Below are positions 16,193-23,693 of a DNA stretch of 47,451 nucleotides, in pieces. The DNA lies in NCBI GenBank assembly GCA_013152475.1, contig JAADGH010000210.1:1-47451 (forward strand), read 5' to 3'. The translations under genes were made by a program, and so were the position numbers. The notes under the pieces were generated by a model, which had not been told where the DNA came from, searched no databases, and was given only the letters and a program-made list of their open reading frames with translations. How positions within the stretch are numbered: position 1 is the stretch's first letter; each line of letters starts with the position of its first letter. Source of the DNA: Planctomycetota bacterium. GTDB taxonomy: Bacteria > Planctomycetota > Brocadiia > JAADGH01.

Positions 16193-16804
16193 ATGAAACT
16201 CGGCGTGCTGGGCGGGTCGTTCGATCCGATTCATCTGGGCCATCTTATCATTGCGGAAGAAGCCTATCACACCCTCGGGCTGTCGAAGGTGATTTTCGTT
16301 CCTGCGAATGTTCGCCCGCACAAGGGACGCTCGCATCAGGCCGGCGCCAAGGCTCGGTACGCCATGACGAGGGCCGCTATACGCAACTGTCCTCACTTCG
16401 AGGCGTCGGATATGGAGATCCGCCGCGAGGGCACATCCTACAGCGTGGATACCCTGAAAGACTTGAAACGGAATTACGGAACGCGCTGCCGAATCTACTT
16501 CATCATCGGCGCGGATTCCCTGCCCGAGCTTCCCTCCTGGAAGAACATTCGCGAGGTCGCTCGCCTTTGCGCATTCGCCGTCGCTCGTCGGCCCGGATCA
16601 AGCCTGGGGCTAATCGACGGGCTGAGCGATGTCATCGGTCACGCCGCTGTTGATCGGATGCGAAAGAGCATCCTCGACGTCCCCTTCATCGGCATCTCCT
16701 CGAGCGATATTCGGGAACGCATCCGCAAGGGGAGGAGCATCGCCCATATGATTCCCAACGCTGTGGCGACCTATATTGAGCGCCACGGTTTGTATCGGGA
16801 ATGA
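16193..16804 (+). CDS. nadD: Nicotinate-nucleotide adenylyltransferase
   Basis: Transfers AMP to nicotinate mononucleotide to make deamido-NAD in NAD synthesis. From ATG 16193 the protein has 203 residues. A TTG 15 nt earlier is less likely because the family begins directly at MKLGVLGGSFDPIHLGHL. That segment is the nucleotidyltransferase (T/H)xGH-type signature. FVPANVRPHKG, IIGADSLPELPSW and the C-terminal ISSSDIRERIRKG (ISSTxIR motif) are all present. It is not beside obg or rsfS as in many bacteria, and it ends flush against a convergent oxidoreductase gene. Confidence 0.95.
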   Translation: MKLGVLGGSFDPIHLGHLIIAEEAYHTLGLSKVIFVPANVRPHKGRSHQAGAKARYAMTRAAIRNCPHFEASDMEIRREGTSYSVDTLKDLKRNYGTRCRIYFIIGADSLPELPSWKNIREVARLCAFAVARRPGSSLGLIDGLSDVIGHAAVDRMRKSILDVPFIGISSSDIRERIRKGRSIAHMIPNAVATYIERHGLYRE

Positions 16805-17815
16805 TCAGGCGAGAGCAACGGGCTCGCCGGTGTCGCTCGACTGCAGAATACCCAGGCCGATCTCCAACGCCCTTTTCCCGTCCTCGCCCGTGGGGATGGG
16901 CGGCTTGCCGTTGAGGGCACAGTCCACGAAGTGACGGTCCTGTTCGAGGAACATATCTTTTTTCTCATAGACCTCGACGGTGCGCGCATTGTCCTTGCCG
17001 ACGATTGTGATGCCGCCGTGTGTCTTGGGATCGGCCCCTTTGGGGAACTGGTCTGCCATCGCGGTGAAGGAGATAGCGCCATCCGGGCCAAGGACATCGA
17101 TCAGGCTCTCGCCACGCGCCCCGGTGGGCAGACCCCATGACCAGCAGAGCATGGCCTCGTCGCCGGACTGGAATTGAATCACGCCCGTGCCGGTGTCGAG
17201 GGCGGTGCTGTCGGACTTGAAGGTCTTCATGCTCCCGAAGACACGCTTCGCATCGCCAAACATGGACCGCAGAAAATCGTAGTCATGCACGGCCCCGTCG
17301 ATGAGCGGGCCGCCCCCCTGCTCGCGATCGAGGAACCAGGGCCGCGTGGGGCCTCCGCCAGCGGAACAGTGACGCCAGACGGCCGGGCGGCCGATGCGCC
17401 CCGCCTTGACGAGCTCGCCCACTTTACCCCAGTGGGAGTCGAAGCGGCGGACGAAGCCGATGGTGAACATCACGTCCGCCCTTGCGCAGGCGTCGATCAT
17501 CTCCTGGGCATGCCTGGATGTCATCGCGATCGGCTTCTCGCAGAAGATGTGCTTGCCGGCCTCTGCGGAGGCGACGACGGCATCGCGATGCAGAAAGGTG
17601 GGAAGGCAGACGAAAACTGCGTCCACCGCCTTGTCGTCCAACAGGACGCGGTAGTCCGCGTCATGCTTGTCCGCGCCGTATTCCTTAGCCATCTGCGCGG
17701 CGGCGTCTCCGCTCACGTCCGAGCAGTGGACGATCCGCGCGTCCTCGATGTCTTTCAGTCTCTTGGCATGATGATTTGCGATTCCGCCACAACCGATCAT
17801 TCCGATGCGAAGCAT
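16805..17815 (-). CDS. Gfo/Idh/MocA family NAD(P)-dependent oxidoreductase
   Basis: Sugar or inositol dehydrogenase-type enzyme. From ATG 17815 the protein has 336 residues. The N-terminal Rossmann domain has GMIGCGGIANHHAKRL at 5-20 and the catalytic Lys motif CEKPIAMT. The C-terminal alpha/beta domain includes GGGPLIDGAVHDYDFLRSMFG, where the conserved Asp/His pair sits. The substrate is not predictable. It lies 29 nt downstream of the DAHP synthase gene on the same strand, so it may be cotranscribed and fall under the same attenuator; a link to quinate/shikimate or sugar acid metabolism is possible but unproven. Confidence 0.93.
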   Translation of the reverse strand: MLRIGMIGCGGIANHHAKRLKDIEDARIVHCSDVSGDAAAQMAKEYGADKHDADYRVLLDDKAVDAVFVCLPTFLHRDAVVASAEAGKHIFCEKPIAMTSRHAQEMIDACARADVMFTIGFVRRFDSHWGKVGELVKAGRIGRPAVWRHCSAGGGPTRPWFLDREQGGGPLIDGAVHDYDFLRSMFGDAKRVFGSMKTFKSDSTALDTGTGVIQFQSGDEAMLCWSWGLPTGARGESLIDVLGPDGAISFTAMADQFPKGADPKTHGGITIVGKDNARTVEVYEKKDMFLEQDRHFVDCALNGKPPIPTGEDGKRALEIGLGILQSSDTGEPVALA

Positions 17816-17844
17816 CCCAATTCTCCAACCCAATAAACCTGTTG

Positions 17845-18858
17845 TCAAATCTCCCGATCGACCGCTGGCGCCAATCGCCGGAGGTCGGCCATGAGCTTCT
17901 CGAACTCCTTGAGGGACAGCGTCTGCGGTCCATCCACCCACGCCTCTTCGGGCTTGGGATGGACCTCCAGGATCACGCCGTCCGCCCCGGCGGCAATCGC
18001 GGCCTTTGCCATGGGCGGCACGAGGCTGCGCTTGCCCGTAGCGTGGCTTGGGTCCACGAGAACGGGCAGGTGGCTCAGCTCCTTGAGCTGGGGCACCACC
18101 GTAAGCGACAGCGTGAACCGCGTGTTCGTCTCAAAGGTCCGAATACCGCGCTCACAGAGTATCACATTCGGGTTGCCCTGGGAAAGAACATATTCGGCCG
18201 CCAGGAGGAATTCTTCGAGCTGGGCGGACATGCCTCGTTTGAGGAGGACCGGCTTGTCCGACTCACCGACGGCCTTGAGGAGCAGGAAGTTGGTCATGTT
18301 GCGCGTGCCAACCTGGAGGACGTCTACGTACTTCGACACGAGGGGGACGTGTTCGGCCGTGAGCACCTCCGACACGATCGGCAGACCGGTTTCCTCTCCG
18401 GCCAGGGCGAGGATTTCGAGGCCCTCTTCCATGAGGCCCTGAAAGCTGTAAGGGCTCGTGCGCGGCTTGAACGCCCCTCCCCGGAGGGCCAGCGCTCCAG
18501 CCTCCTTCACGGCATGGGCGATTTCGAGGACCTGTTCCCTCGACTCGACGGTGCACGGGCCGGCGATGATGCCGACCTTCCTGCCGCCCAGAACTTGGCC
18601 GTCAATCGGGACCGTCGTCGTCTCTGGCCTCAGCTCCCGGCTGGCCATCTTGTAGGGGGCAAGGATGGGGACAGTGCGCTCGACGGTGGGCTGTCGGTCC
18701 CAGAACTCAGGCGGTATTTCCCGTTTGTCGCCGATGGCGGCGATGACATTTCGATTGGTTCCCTCAAGCAGGATGGTCTTGAGTCCTTTGTCTTCAATTT
18801 TTTTGATCATGGCTTGTATCTGCTCTTTGGTCGCATCGGGTTTCATTACTACGATCAT
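17845..18858 (-). CDS. aroF: 3-deoxy-7-phosphoheptulonate (DAHP) synthase
   Basis: First enzyme of aromatic amino acid synthesis (PEP plus erythrose 4-phosphate to DAHP). The 337 residues begin with a ferredoxin-like regulatory domain (1-70: MIVVMKPDATKEQIQAMIKK ...) as in the Thermotoga maritima type, which is feedback-controlled through that domain. The class I barrel follows: GIIAGPCTVES, RGGAFKPRTSPYSFQG, LQVGTRNMTNF, PVLLKRGMS and VDPSHATGKR. The start at 18858 is preceded by GGAG. Upstream is a complete transcription attenuator with a Phe/Trp/Tyr-rich leader peptide, so both enzyme activity and expression appear tied to aromatic supply. Confidence 0.95.
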   Translation of the reverse strand: MIVVMKPDATKEQIQAMIKKIEDKGLKTILLEGTNRNVIAAIGDKREIPPEFWDRQPTVERTVPILAPYKMASRELRPETTTVPIDGQVLGGRKVGIIAGPCTVESREQVLEIAHAVKEAGALALRGGAFKPRTSPYSFQGLMEEGLEILALAGEETGLPIVSEVLTAEHVPLVSKYVDVLQVGTRNMTNFLLLKAVGESDKPVLLKRGMSAQLEEFLLAAEYVLSQGNPNVILCERGIRTFETNTRFTLSLTVVPQLKELSHLPVLVDPSHATGKRSLVPPMAKAAIAAGADGVILEVHPKPEEAWVDGPQTLSLKEFEKLMADLRRLAPAVDREI

Positions 18859-18943
18859 GACTCCGTCCCTCCTCGGCGCGCCCAGCGCCAAAACGAGTAA
18901 TTTTCAAATCCAAACATGCCTCTTCTCCTTTCGCTCAAACCAG

Positions 18944-18975
18944 AAAAAAAGCCCCGAAGCCATCGGCTTCAGGGC
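18944..18975 (-). terminator. Attenuator terminator of the DAHP synthase leader
   Basis: Minus strand: GCCCTGAAGCC, 3 nt loop, GGCTTCGGGGC (11 bp with one G-U) followed at once by seven T. It lies between the leader peptide (19015-19092) and aroF, about 85 nt before the aroF start, and therefore stops transcription before the gene rather than after one. Confidence 0.85.
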
Positions 18976-19014
18976 GTTGTGTGTCAGGTCAAGTCAAACG
19001 TCTTGGGACAGTCC

Positions 19015-19092
19015 TTAGGCCGCGGCTCCTCCCTGCTCAAAAGGAGCAAAATAAAAGCGGCCAAACCAGAAGGTGCCTGTCCAATGGTTCAT
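19015..19092 (-). CDS. Aromatic-amino-acid leader peptide (attenuator)
   Basis: A 25-residue peptide beginning MNHWTGTFWFGRFYFAPF and ending in Gly/Ala. In the first 18 residues there are five Phe, two Trp and one Tyr, in clusters F-W-F and F-Y-F. This is the hallmark of a leader peptide whose translation senses charged aromatic tRNAs. Codons 11-12 (GGCCGC) and 16-17 (GCTCCT) are perfectly complementary to AGGAGC and GCGGCC at codons 22-25. A stalled ribosome at the Phe/Tyr codons would therefore melt this first hairpin. Corynebacterium glutamicum has a comparable leader (aroR) upstream of aroF. The ATG has only a weak ribosome-binding site. Confidence 0.82.
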   Translation of the reverse strand: MNHWTGTFWFGRFYFAPFEQGGAAA

Positions 19093-19142
19093 AGGATCAG
19101 ATCGCAACACGTTCTCTATCACAGACGAATCCATTGGTTATA

Positions 19143-19171
19143 AGTGTACACCGGGGCCGAAATGTTGTCAA
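19143..19171 (-). promoter_or_regulatory. Sigma-70-type promoter for the aroF attenuator transcript
   Basis: Minus strand: -35 TTGACA (perfect) at 19171-19166, 17 nt spacer, -10 TACACT at 19148-19143. The predicted start is near 19136, about 45 nt before the leader peptide. Confidence 0.72.
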
Positions 19172-19213
19172 GCGAAATCCCGACACCTTTTTTACGATTG
19201 ACGAGGCAAGCCA

Positions 19214-20128
19214 TCACATGCCGGAAGGCAGGGGCTTGCCGTACTTGAGGAGTTGAAGGAGCCACTGGATGTAGCTCTCGAAGTCGTGGCGCGTCGGAAA
19301 CGTGGCGTTCTCCCAGAATCCGGCGGGGCCGTCGAAGGCGAGCGTCTTGACGCCTTCGCTCTTCGGGGTGTCTGCGGAGAATTGGAAGAGCTGGCGGGCC
19401 AGGTAAACGAGGTGGGCCTCGGTCAGGGGTTCCGAGCGGACGCCGGTCGACTGCGCCTCCGGGCGATCCTCATCGATTCGGATTCGCTCGTCCGGGTTGC
19501 GGAGGAGGATGTCGATCACATATTTGTAGTCTACCCGGGTCTGAATCTTGTCCATGCTGTAGAGGAAACCCACTCTCTCGCGAACGACGTTACTGGCTTC
19601 GCCGGAAAGCCGGCCGCAGGAGATGAGGCGGACGTCCTTCCAGGCACGTCGGATGCTTTTCCATTCGTCGGGCAGGTTCATCTCGCACGCCAGGCCCTGC
19701 TCCTTGAACGATCCCGAAGAGAAGCGCCCCGCCTCGGGCAAATCGGGGATTGTCTCGTCGGGAACGACAAAAAAATCCACGCCGAGTTCCTCAAGCTTCG
19801 GTGCAAGTTCCCGGGCAACATCGGCCTCGATACCGCGAACAAGGAAGCCCCGGCTTGCATTGATTTGCCGGGTAATATCGCTCAGCGGCCGCTTGACTGT
19901 TCGAGAGATCGCCCTGCCGATGGGGGCAATGGCCATGGGGCCGAGAGACGAGCGCAGGACACTGCAGAGACCGGAAAGGGATTCGAGGGAGGGAGTCTCT
20001 TCAGGCAGCTCATCGGGGCGCTTCTTGTCGCCCAAGGGAATGGGGATTCCACAGAAGGCACAAAATCTGGCCCCCTCGGGAATACCTCGGAAACAATTGG
20101 GGCACTGGGGCGTGGAGCCGGTGGTCAT
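19214..20128 (-). CDS. Zinc-ribbon protein of unknown function
   Basis: 304 residues. The N-terminus is a four-cysteine zinc ribbon (CPNCFRGIPEGARFCAFCG, residues 9-27) of the double-CxxC type found in many regulatory or membrane-associated proteins. After a Pro/Glu-rich linker comes a roughly 240-residue soluble domain with no motif I recognise. It contains SRGFLVRGIEADVARELAPK and VDFFVVPDETIPDLPEA. The C-terminal part mentions only aromatic/acidic helices (YIQWLLQLLKYGKPLP). No signal peptide or membrane helix is seen. It precedes aroF and follows the HU gene on the same strand; the context does not suggest a function. Confidence 0.7.
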   Translation of the reverse strand: MTTGSTPQCPNCFRGIPEGARFCAFCGIPIPLGDKKRPDELPEETPSLESLSGLCSVLRSSLGPMAIAPIGRAISRTVKRPLSDITRQINASRGFLVRGIEADVARELAPKLEELGVDFFVVPDETIPDLPEAGRFSSGSFKEQGLACEMNLPDEWKSIRRAWKDVRLISCGRLSGEASNVVRERVGFLYSMDKIQTRVDYKYVIDILLRNPDERIRIDEDRPEAQSTGVRSEPLTEAHLVYLARQLFQFSADTPKSEGVKTLAFDGPAGFWENATFPTRHDFESYIQWLLQLLKYGKPLPSGM

Positions 20129-20162
20129 TGCATCTCAAAACACAAAGCGAGCTGCCTGACGC

Positions 20163-20477
20163 CTATTCGCCTTCTTGAGGCGCCGCGACGCGATCGCGCA
20201 TGAGGCGGCCCATTTTGAAACTCACGACGCGCTTCGCGGGCACCGCCACCCGCTCACCGGTGCGCGGGTTCCGGCCGACGCGACGCTTCCTCTGGACGAC
20301 ATCGAACACGCCAAAGTCGCGGAATTCCAGTTTGTTGCCGTGGGCCAGCTCCTCGATGAGCTCATCAAGAAAAAGCTGGATGATCCGCTTGGCAACGAGT
20401 TGGGTTTGCTTCGCCTTCCTGGCGACCCGCTCAGCGATCTCGCGCTTCGAGACAGTCCGTTTCCCTTCCTCTGCCAT
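20163..20477 (-). CDS. HU/IHF family DNA-binding protein
   Basis: Histone-like protein that bends DNA. From ATG 20477 (GGAGG 6 nt upstream) it has 104 residues. The dimerisation helices are KREIAERVARKAKQTQLVAKRIIQLFLDELIEEL. The core strand LEFRDFGVFDVVQRKRRVGRNPRTGE contains the beta-arm tip (GRNPRTG), the DNA-contacting Arg/Pro segment typical of HU and IHF. HU and IHF cannot be separated by eye; the 'RNPRTGE' form fits both. A GTG two codons upstream is a less likely start. It has a strong promoter and a roughly 100 nt leader that can form a hairpin (CTTACA/TGTAAG at 20556-20581). Confidence 0.94.
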   Translation of the reverse strand: MAEEGKRTVSKREIAERVARKAKQTQLVAKRIIQLFLDELIEELAHGNKLEFRDFGVFDVVQRKRRVGRNPRTGERVAVPAKRVVSFKMGRLMRDRVAAPQEGE

Positions 20478-20583
20478 TACCACCCTCCCGTTGGAGGCTC
20501 ACACCATGCAAAACGCACATCGTGAATGCCTCTCAGCCCGAACGAGGTTATTGAACTTACAACTTCCGGTGATGCTGTAAGTC

Positions 20584-20612
20584 ATTCTAAAACATAGAAT
20601 TCTAACTGTCAA
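20584..20612 (-). promoter_or_regulatory. Sigma-70-type promoter for the HU gene
   Basis: Minus strand: -35 TTGACA at 20612-20607, 17 nt spacer, -10 TAGAAT at 20589-20584. The spacer and flanks are AT-rich, consistent with a strong promoter. Confidence 0.75.
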
Positions 20613-20650
20613 GCAAAAATCGAATATATTTCTGAATCTTCCGTCCGTCC

Positions 20651-21001
20651 CTAAAGTTTGCATCTTTGAGGGGAGGGAATCAAACACAGCATTTCCACCG
20701 GTTTCTTGCCCGGATTACGGAATTGGTGCAGTTCCCCAGCAGGCACAAAAATAACATCTCCGGGCCCGAATGCCTTGTCTCCCTCGATACTGGCCAGCAC
20801 GCCGTCGCCTCGAAGGATGAACACCTCATGCTCCCATGCGTGCTCATGGTGGGGCGTGTATCCGCCCGGGGCAATCTCAAAATGGCGCATCATGAAATTC
20901 TTCGCCCCTGAATTCTCTGTGATCAGCCACCGTATCTTGACGCCTTGCGCCCCTTCCTCGACCGATTCCGCCGGCTCGTCCGTGTAGTGACGAATCTCCA
21001 T
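20651..21001 (-). CDS. Cupin domain protein
   Basis: Small single-domain cupin, 116 residues from ATG 21001 (GGAGG 8 nt upstream). The two cupin motifs are clear: PHHEHAWEHEVFILRGDG (metal-binding His, His, Glu) and PGDVIFVPAGELHQFRN (second His). Such proteins bind a metal and small ligands, or act as isomerases or dioxygenases; the substrate is unknown. It is divergent from the TPR gene at 21136 and the two promoters share one overlapping -10 region. Confidence 0.9.
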   Translation of the reverse strand: MEIRHYTDEPAESVEEGAQGVKIRWLITENSGAKNFMMRHFEIAPGGYTPHHEHAWEHEVFILRGDGVLASIEGDKAFGPGDVIFVPAGELHQFRNPGKKPVEMLCLIPSPQRCKL

Positions 21002-21046
21002 CAGGTACTCCTCCAAACTCGTTGCACGGCGCGCTACCCGAAAGGC

Positions 21047-21075
21047 TTGACTTTTCACACCCGATGTTATATAGT
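21047..21075 (+). promoter_or_regulatory. Sigma-70-type promoter for the TPR gene
   Basis: -35 TTGACT at 21047-21052, 17 nt spacer, -10 TATAGT at 21070-21075. Its -10 overlaps that of the opposing cupin promoter by two bases. Confidence 0.65.
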
Positions 21076-21094
21076 ACTGATAGAGGCAGGTCAA
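21066..21094 (-). promoter_or_regulatory. Sigma-70-type promoter for the cupin gene, facing the TPR promoter
   Basis: Minus strand: -35 TTGACC at 21094-21089, 17 nt spacer, -10 TATAAC at 21071-21066. The shared TATATA core serves both strands, so only one polymerase can open this DNA at a time. Confidence 0.65.
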
Positions 21095-21135
21095 GAAAAA
21101 CGATCCGATGTTCTCTCGTTTGATGAGCAACAGGG

Positions 21136-21606
21136 ATGTTCCATCGCGCGCAAAGAAAGAAGGAAAAGGGCGTATTCCAGCTGACCGAGGAGTCTCGCCC
21201 GCATCTACGGGACGACCCTCTGCCCATGAGGGACGCCTCGTACTTCCCGGAAGACCAATTGGCGTTCGATGTCGTCTTTCTCGAAGGTGTTCTCGAAAAC
21301 GATCCCTGCAATGCGGAAGCCCTTGTCTATCTCGGGCACGCCTACACCCACCTCGGCCGCTATGAGGACGGGCTCAGAATGGACAGGCGAATCGTCCGCA
21401 TGTTCCCCGACGACCCCACGAGCTTCTACAACCTCGCATGCAGCTACTCGCTCCTCAACCGCATCGACGAGGCAATCGAGGCGCTAAGGCAAGCCGAGGA
21501 CAGGGGGTACTCGGACTGGCTCTATATGCTCAAGGACCCCGACCTCGATAATCTGCAGAACGATCCGCGCTTCGCCGCCATTGTTCGCAGGATACAGGGC
21601 AAGTAG
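21136..21606 (+). CDS. Tetratricopeptide-repeat protein
   Basis: 156 residues. After a charged N-terminal 40 residues there are about two TPR units: DPCNAEALVYLGHAYTHLGRYEDGL (about 60-84) and DPTSFYNLACSYSLLNRIDEAIEALRQAE (about 93-121). The C-terminal segment YSDWLYMLKDPDLDNLQNDPRFAAIV is a common terminal pattern in bacterial TPR proteins. No signal peptide is seen, so it is probably cytosolic and mediates protein contacts. It is divergent from the cupin gene and ends flush against coaX on the other strand. Confidence 0.88.
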   Translation: MFHRAQRKKEKGVFQLTEESRPHLRDDPLPMRDASYFPEDQLAFDVVFLEGVLENDPCNAEALVYLGHAYTHLGRYEDGLRMDRRIVRMFPDDPTSFYNLACSYSLLNRIDEAIEALRQAEDRGYSDWLYMLKDPDLDNLQNDPRFAAIVRRIQGK

Positions 21607-22362
21607 TCAGCTCCTCTGCTTGCCTTTATCCCGCCAGTGATGCCACGCCATGCAGATGCCCTGCAAGGCGAGGTCAGGCAGATTCACATGGTCTTCGGGC
21701 AGATGACGGGAGAAGAGGTCGGCGTCGCCGCCGGTGACCACGAGCCGCGCCGGCGCACGAAGCCGTCTTCGCAGACGAGCAACGATCTCCCCTACCGCTC
21801 CGCATACCCCCCAGTAGACGCCGGAGCGAATCGCCTCCTCCGTTTCCTTTCCGACAATACCACGCGGCCGCGCGAGATCGACCAATGGAAGTCTGGCCGT
21901 ATGTTCCTGAAGGGACGCGGTCCAGAGTCTCGCCCCCGGGAGAATCGCTCCCCCGAGAAAATCGCCCTTCGACGAGACGGCGTCAATGGTGATGGCCGTG
22001 CCGAGGTCCGCGACGATAGCAGGGCAAGAAACCAAACGGCCCGCCGCAAGGGCATTGACGAGTCGGTCGGCGCCCACCTTCTCCGGAAAACGGCATCGGT
22101 TTCGGATAGGCACACGGAGATCGCGACCGATCTCAAGGGGCTGGATGCCGTAGCGCTTCTTCAGGACGTGGCAGATACAACCGTTTGCTTTTGAGTTTAC
22201 CGAAGCGATGACGATTGCTTCGGGGGCGGACCATGACCGCTTCGGGAATCTGTCGCCAAGCCGAACGCGCAGGGTTTTGCGAAGTCTCCTGCCGTCAAAA
22301 AAACCAAGCGAAGCATTTGTATTTCCGATGCTTACGGCGATAAGTCGCCCTGGTCTACCCAT
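21607..22362 (-). CDS. coaX: Type III pantothenate kinase
   Basis: Phosphorylates pantothenate, the first step of coenzyme A synthesis; the type III enzyme is insensitive to CoA feedback. The 251 residues show the ASKHA-fold landmarks: an N-terminal phosphate loop SIGNTNASLGFF (D of the usual DxGNT is S here), GADRLVNALAA, the adenosine-side motif VADLGTAITIDAVS, GGAILPG and VVTGGDADLF. The replacement of the first Asp of the DIGNT motif by Ser (AVSIGNTN) is notable, since that residue is normally catalytic. It overlaps the end of obg by 8 nt and is cotranscribed with it. Confidence 0.9.
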   Translation of the reverse strand: MGRPGRLIAVSIGNTNASLGFFDGRRLRKTLRVRLGDRFPKRSWSAPEAIVIASVNSKANGCICHVLKKRYGIQPLEIGRDLRVPIRNRCRFPEKVGADRLVNALAAGRLVSCPAIVADLGTAITIDAVSSKGDFLGGAILPGARLWTASLQEHTARLPLVDLARPRGIVGKETEEAIRSGVYWGVCGAVGEIVARLRRRLRAPARLVVTGGDADLFSRHLPEDHVNLPDLALQGICMAWHHWRDKGKQRS

Positions 22363-23365
22363 GGCCTGCCTCAGGTTCCAATTCCTGGAGTTGCTGAACT
22401 ATCGCACGAATAAGTTCCTCGATTCCCTGCCCGGTCACGGCGGAAATGGCGTGAACGTCCCGGCCTATCCGCTGTTTGAATTCATCAAGGTTTTCGGGGG
22501 CCCCGGTCAGGTCCATCTTGCTCGCGACAATCATCTTGGGTTTCGCGGCGAGGGCAGCGCTGTATTCGCGAAGCTCATCTCGAACGGCTTCGTAGGCATC
22601 GAACGGCGACGGCCCGTGAAGGGGGGCCATGTCCACCAGATGCAGGAGGAATCGCGTGCGCTCGATGTGCCGAAGGAATTCGCTTCCCAGCCCCGCTCCT
22701 TCGTGGGCGCCTTCGATCAGGCCGGGGATATCGGCCACCACGAATCGCTCGAAGTCGCCAACCTCCACAATACCCAGTTGAGGTTCCAAGGTGGTGAAGG
22801 GGTAGCTTGCAATCTTGGGGCGGGCCGACGAGACCCGGGCCAGGAAGGTGGACTTTCCGGCGTTTGGGAGGCCGATGATTCCCACATCGGCGATCAGCTT
22901 GAGATCCAGCCGGATATGTCGCGCCTCCCCTTCTTCACCCGGCTCTGCAGTTCGTGGCGCGCGGTTCGTGGACGTGGCGAAGCGGGCGTTGCCCCTCCCC
23001 CCTCTGCCCCCCCTCGCCGCCACGATGGATTGCCCTTCTTTTTTGAGGTCGCGGAGCGTCCTGCCGGTGTCGAGGTCCACTACAATGGTGCCGACGGGAA
23101 CAAGGAGGGTGATATCTTTGCCGGACTTTCCGCTTCGGTCCTTCCCTGTGCCGCGCCGTCCGTCGTCGGCGGCATATTCGCGCTGCGATGAGAGGTCCCG
23201 GAGTGTGGCAAGCTGGGGCGTAGCCTTGATGATGACATCGCCGCCGCGGCCGCCATCCCCGCCGTCCGGCCCGCCGCGGGGTACGTACTTCTCCCTCCGG
23301 AAGCTGACGCAGCCATCGCCTCCTCTTCCGCCCTGCACGGTAATCTCGGCGCGGTCAATAAACAC
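22355..23365 (-). CDS. obg: GTPase Obg/CgtA
   Basis: Ribosome-associated GTPase involved in late 50S assembly and growth control. The 336 residues start with the glycine-rich Obg fold (RAEITVQGGRGGDGCVSFRR, then GGPDGGDGGRGGDV). The G domain follows: G1 GLPNAGKST, G2 YPFTTLEP, G3 VADIPGLIEGA, G4 SKMDL in place of NKxD, and G5 ISAVTGQG. There is no C-terminal OCT extension. It starts with GTG at 23365 without a strong ribosome-binding site. It is separated from rpmA by an intrinsic terminator, so its expression is probably reduced relative to the ribosomal protein genes. Confidence 0.96.
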   Translation of the reverse strand: MFIDRAEITVQGGRGGDGCVSFRREKYVPRGGPDGGDGGRGGDVIIKATPQLATLRDLSSQREYAADDGRRGTGKDRSGKSGKDITLLVPVGTIVVDLDTGRTLRDLKKEGQSIVAARGGRGGRGNARFATSTNRAPRTAEPGEEGEARHIRLDLKLIADVGIIGLPNAGKSTFLARVSSARPKIASYPFTTLEPQLGIVEVGDFERFVVADIPGLIEGAHEGAGLGSEFLRHIERTRFLLHLVDMAPLHGPSPFDAYEAVRDELREYSAALAAKPKMIVASKMDLTGAPENLDEFKQRIGRDVHAISAVTGQGIEELIRAIVQQLQELEPEAGHG

Positions 23366-23386
23366 GGAATAGGCACGGTATCATGG

Positions 23387-23416
23387 GAAAGAAAAGGGAG
23401 CGGAATAACCGCTCCC
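23387..23416 (-). terminator. Intrinsic terminator between rpmA and obg
   Basis: Minus strand: GGGAGCGG, 5 nt loop, CCGCTCCC (8 perfect bp) followed by TTTTCTTT. It lies 30 nt after rpmA and just before obg, so it probably gives partial read-through. Confidence 0.8.
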
Positions 23417-23449
23417 TGAGAATCCGCACAATGTCCAAGGCCGTTCTGG

Positions 23450-23692
23450 CTACTCGGGATAGACGCTGAGTCGCTTTCTGGACTCGAACTTGACCACGCC
23501 AGCGGCAAGCGCGAAGAGCGTGTCATCTTTCCCTCGCCCGACATTGACCCCCGGCTTGAAGCGGGTGCCGCGCTGGCGAACGAGGATCGAACCGGCCTTT
23601 ACCCTCTCCCCACCGAACCGCTTGACGCCGAGGAATTGCGCGTTGCTGTCGCGTCCATTCTTGACGGACCCTTGCCCTTTCTTGTGCGCCAT
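23450..23692 (-). CDS. rpmA: 50S ribosomal protein L27
   Basis: Large-subunit protein whose N-terminus reaches the peptidyl transferase centre. From ATG 23692 (AAGGAG 6 nt upstream) there are 80 residues beginning [17 protein letters not shown] and ending SVYPE. The characteristic [23 protein letters not shown] and [14 protein letters not shown] segments are present. The start needs no N-terminal cleavage, unlike the Firmicute form with its extra leader. A longer frame upstream overlaps rplU and is not coding. It follows rplU by 1 nt. Confidence 0.98.
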   Translation of the reverse strand: MAHKKGQGSVKNGRDSNAQFLGVKRFGGERVKAGSILVRQRGTRFKPGVNVGRGKDDTLFALAAGVVKFESRKRLSVYPE

Positions 23693-23693
23693 C

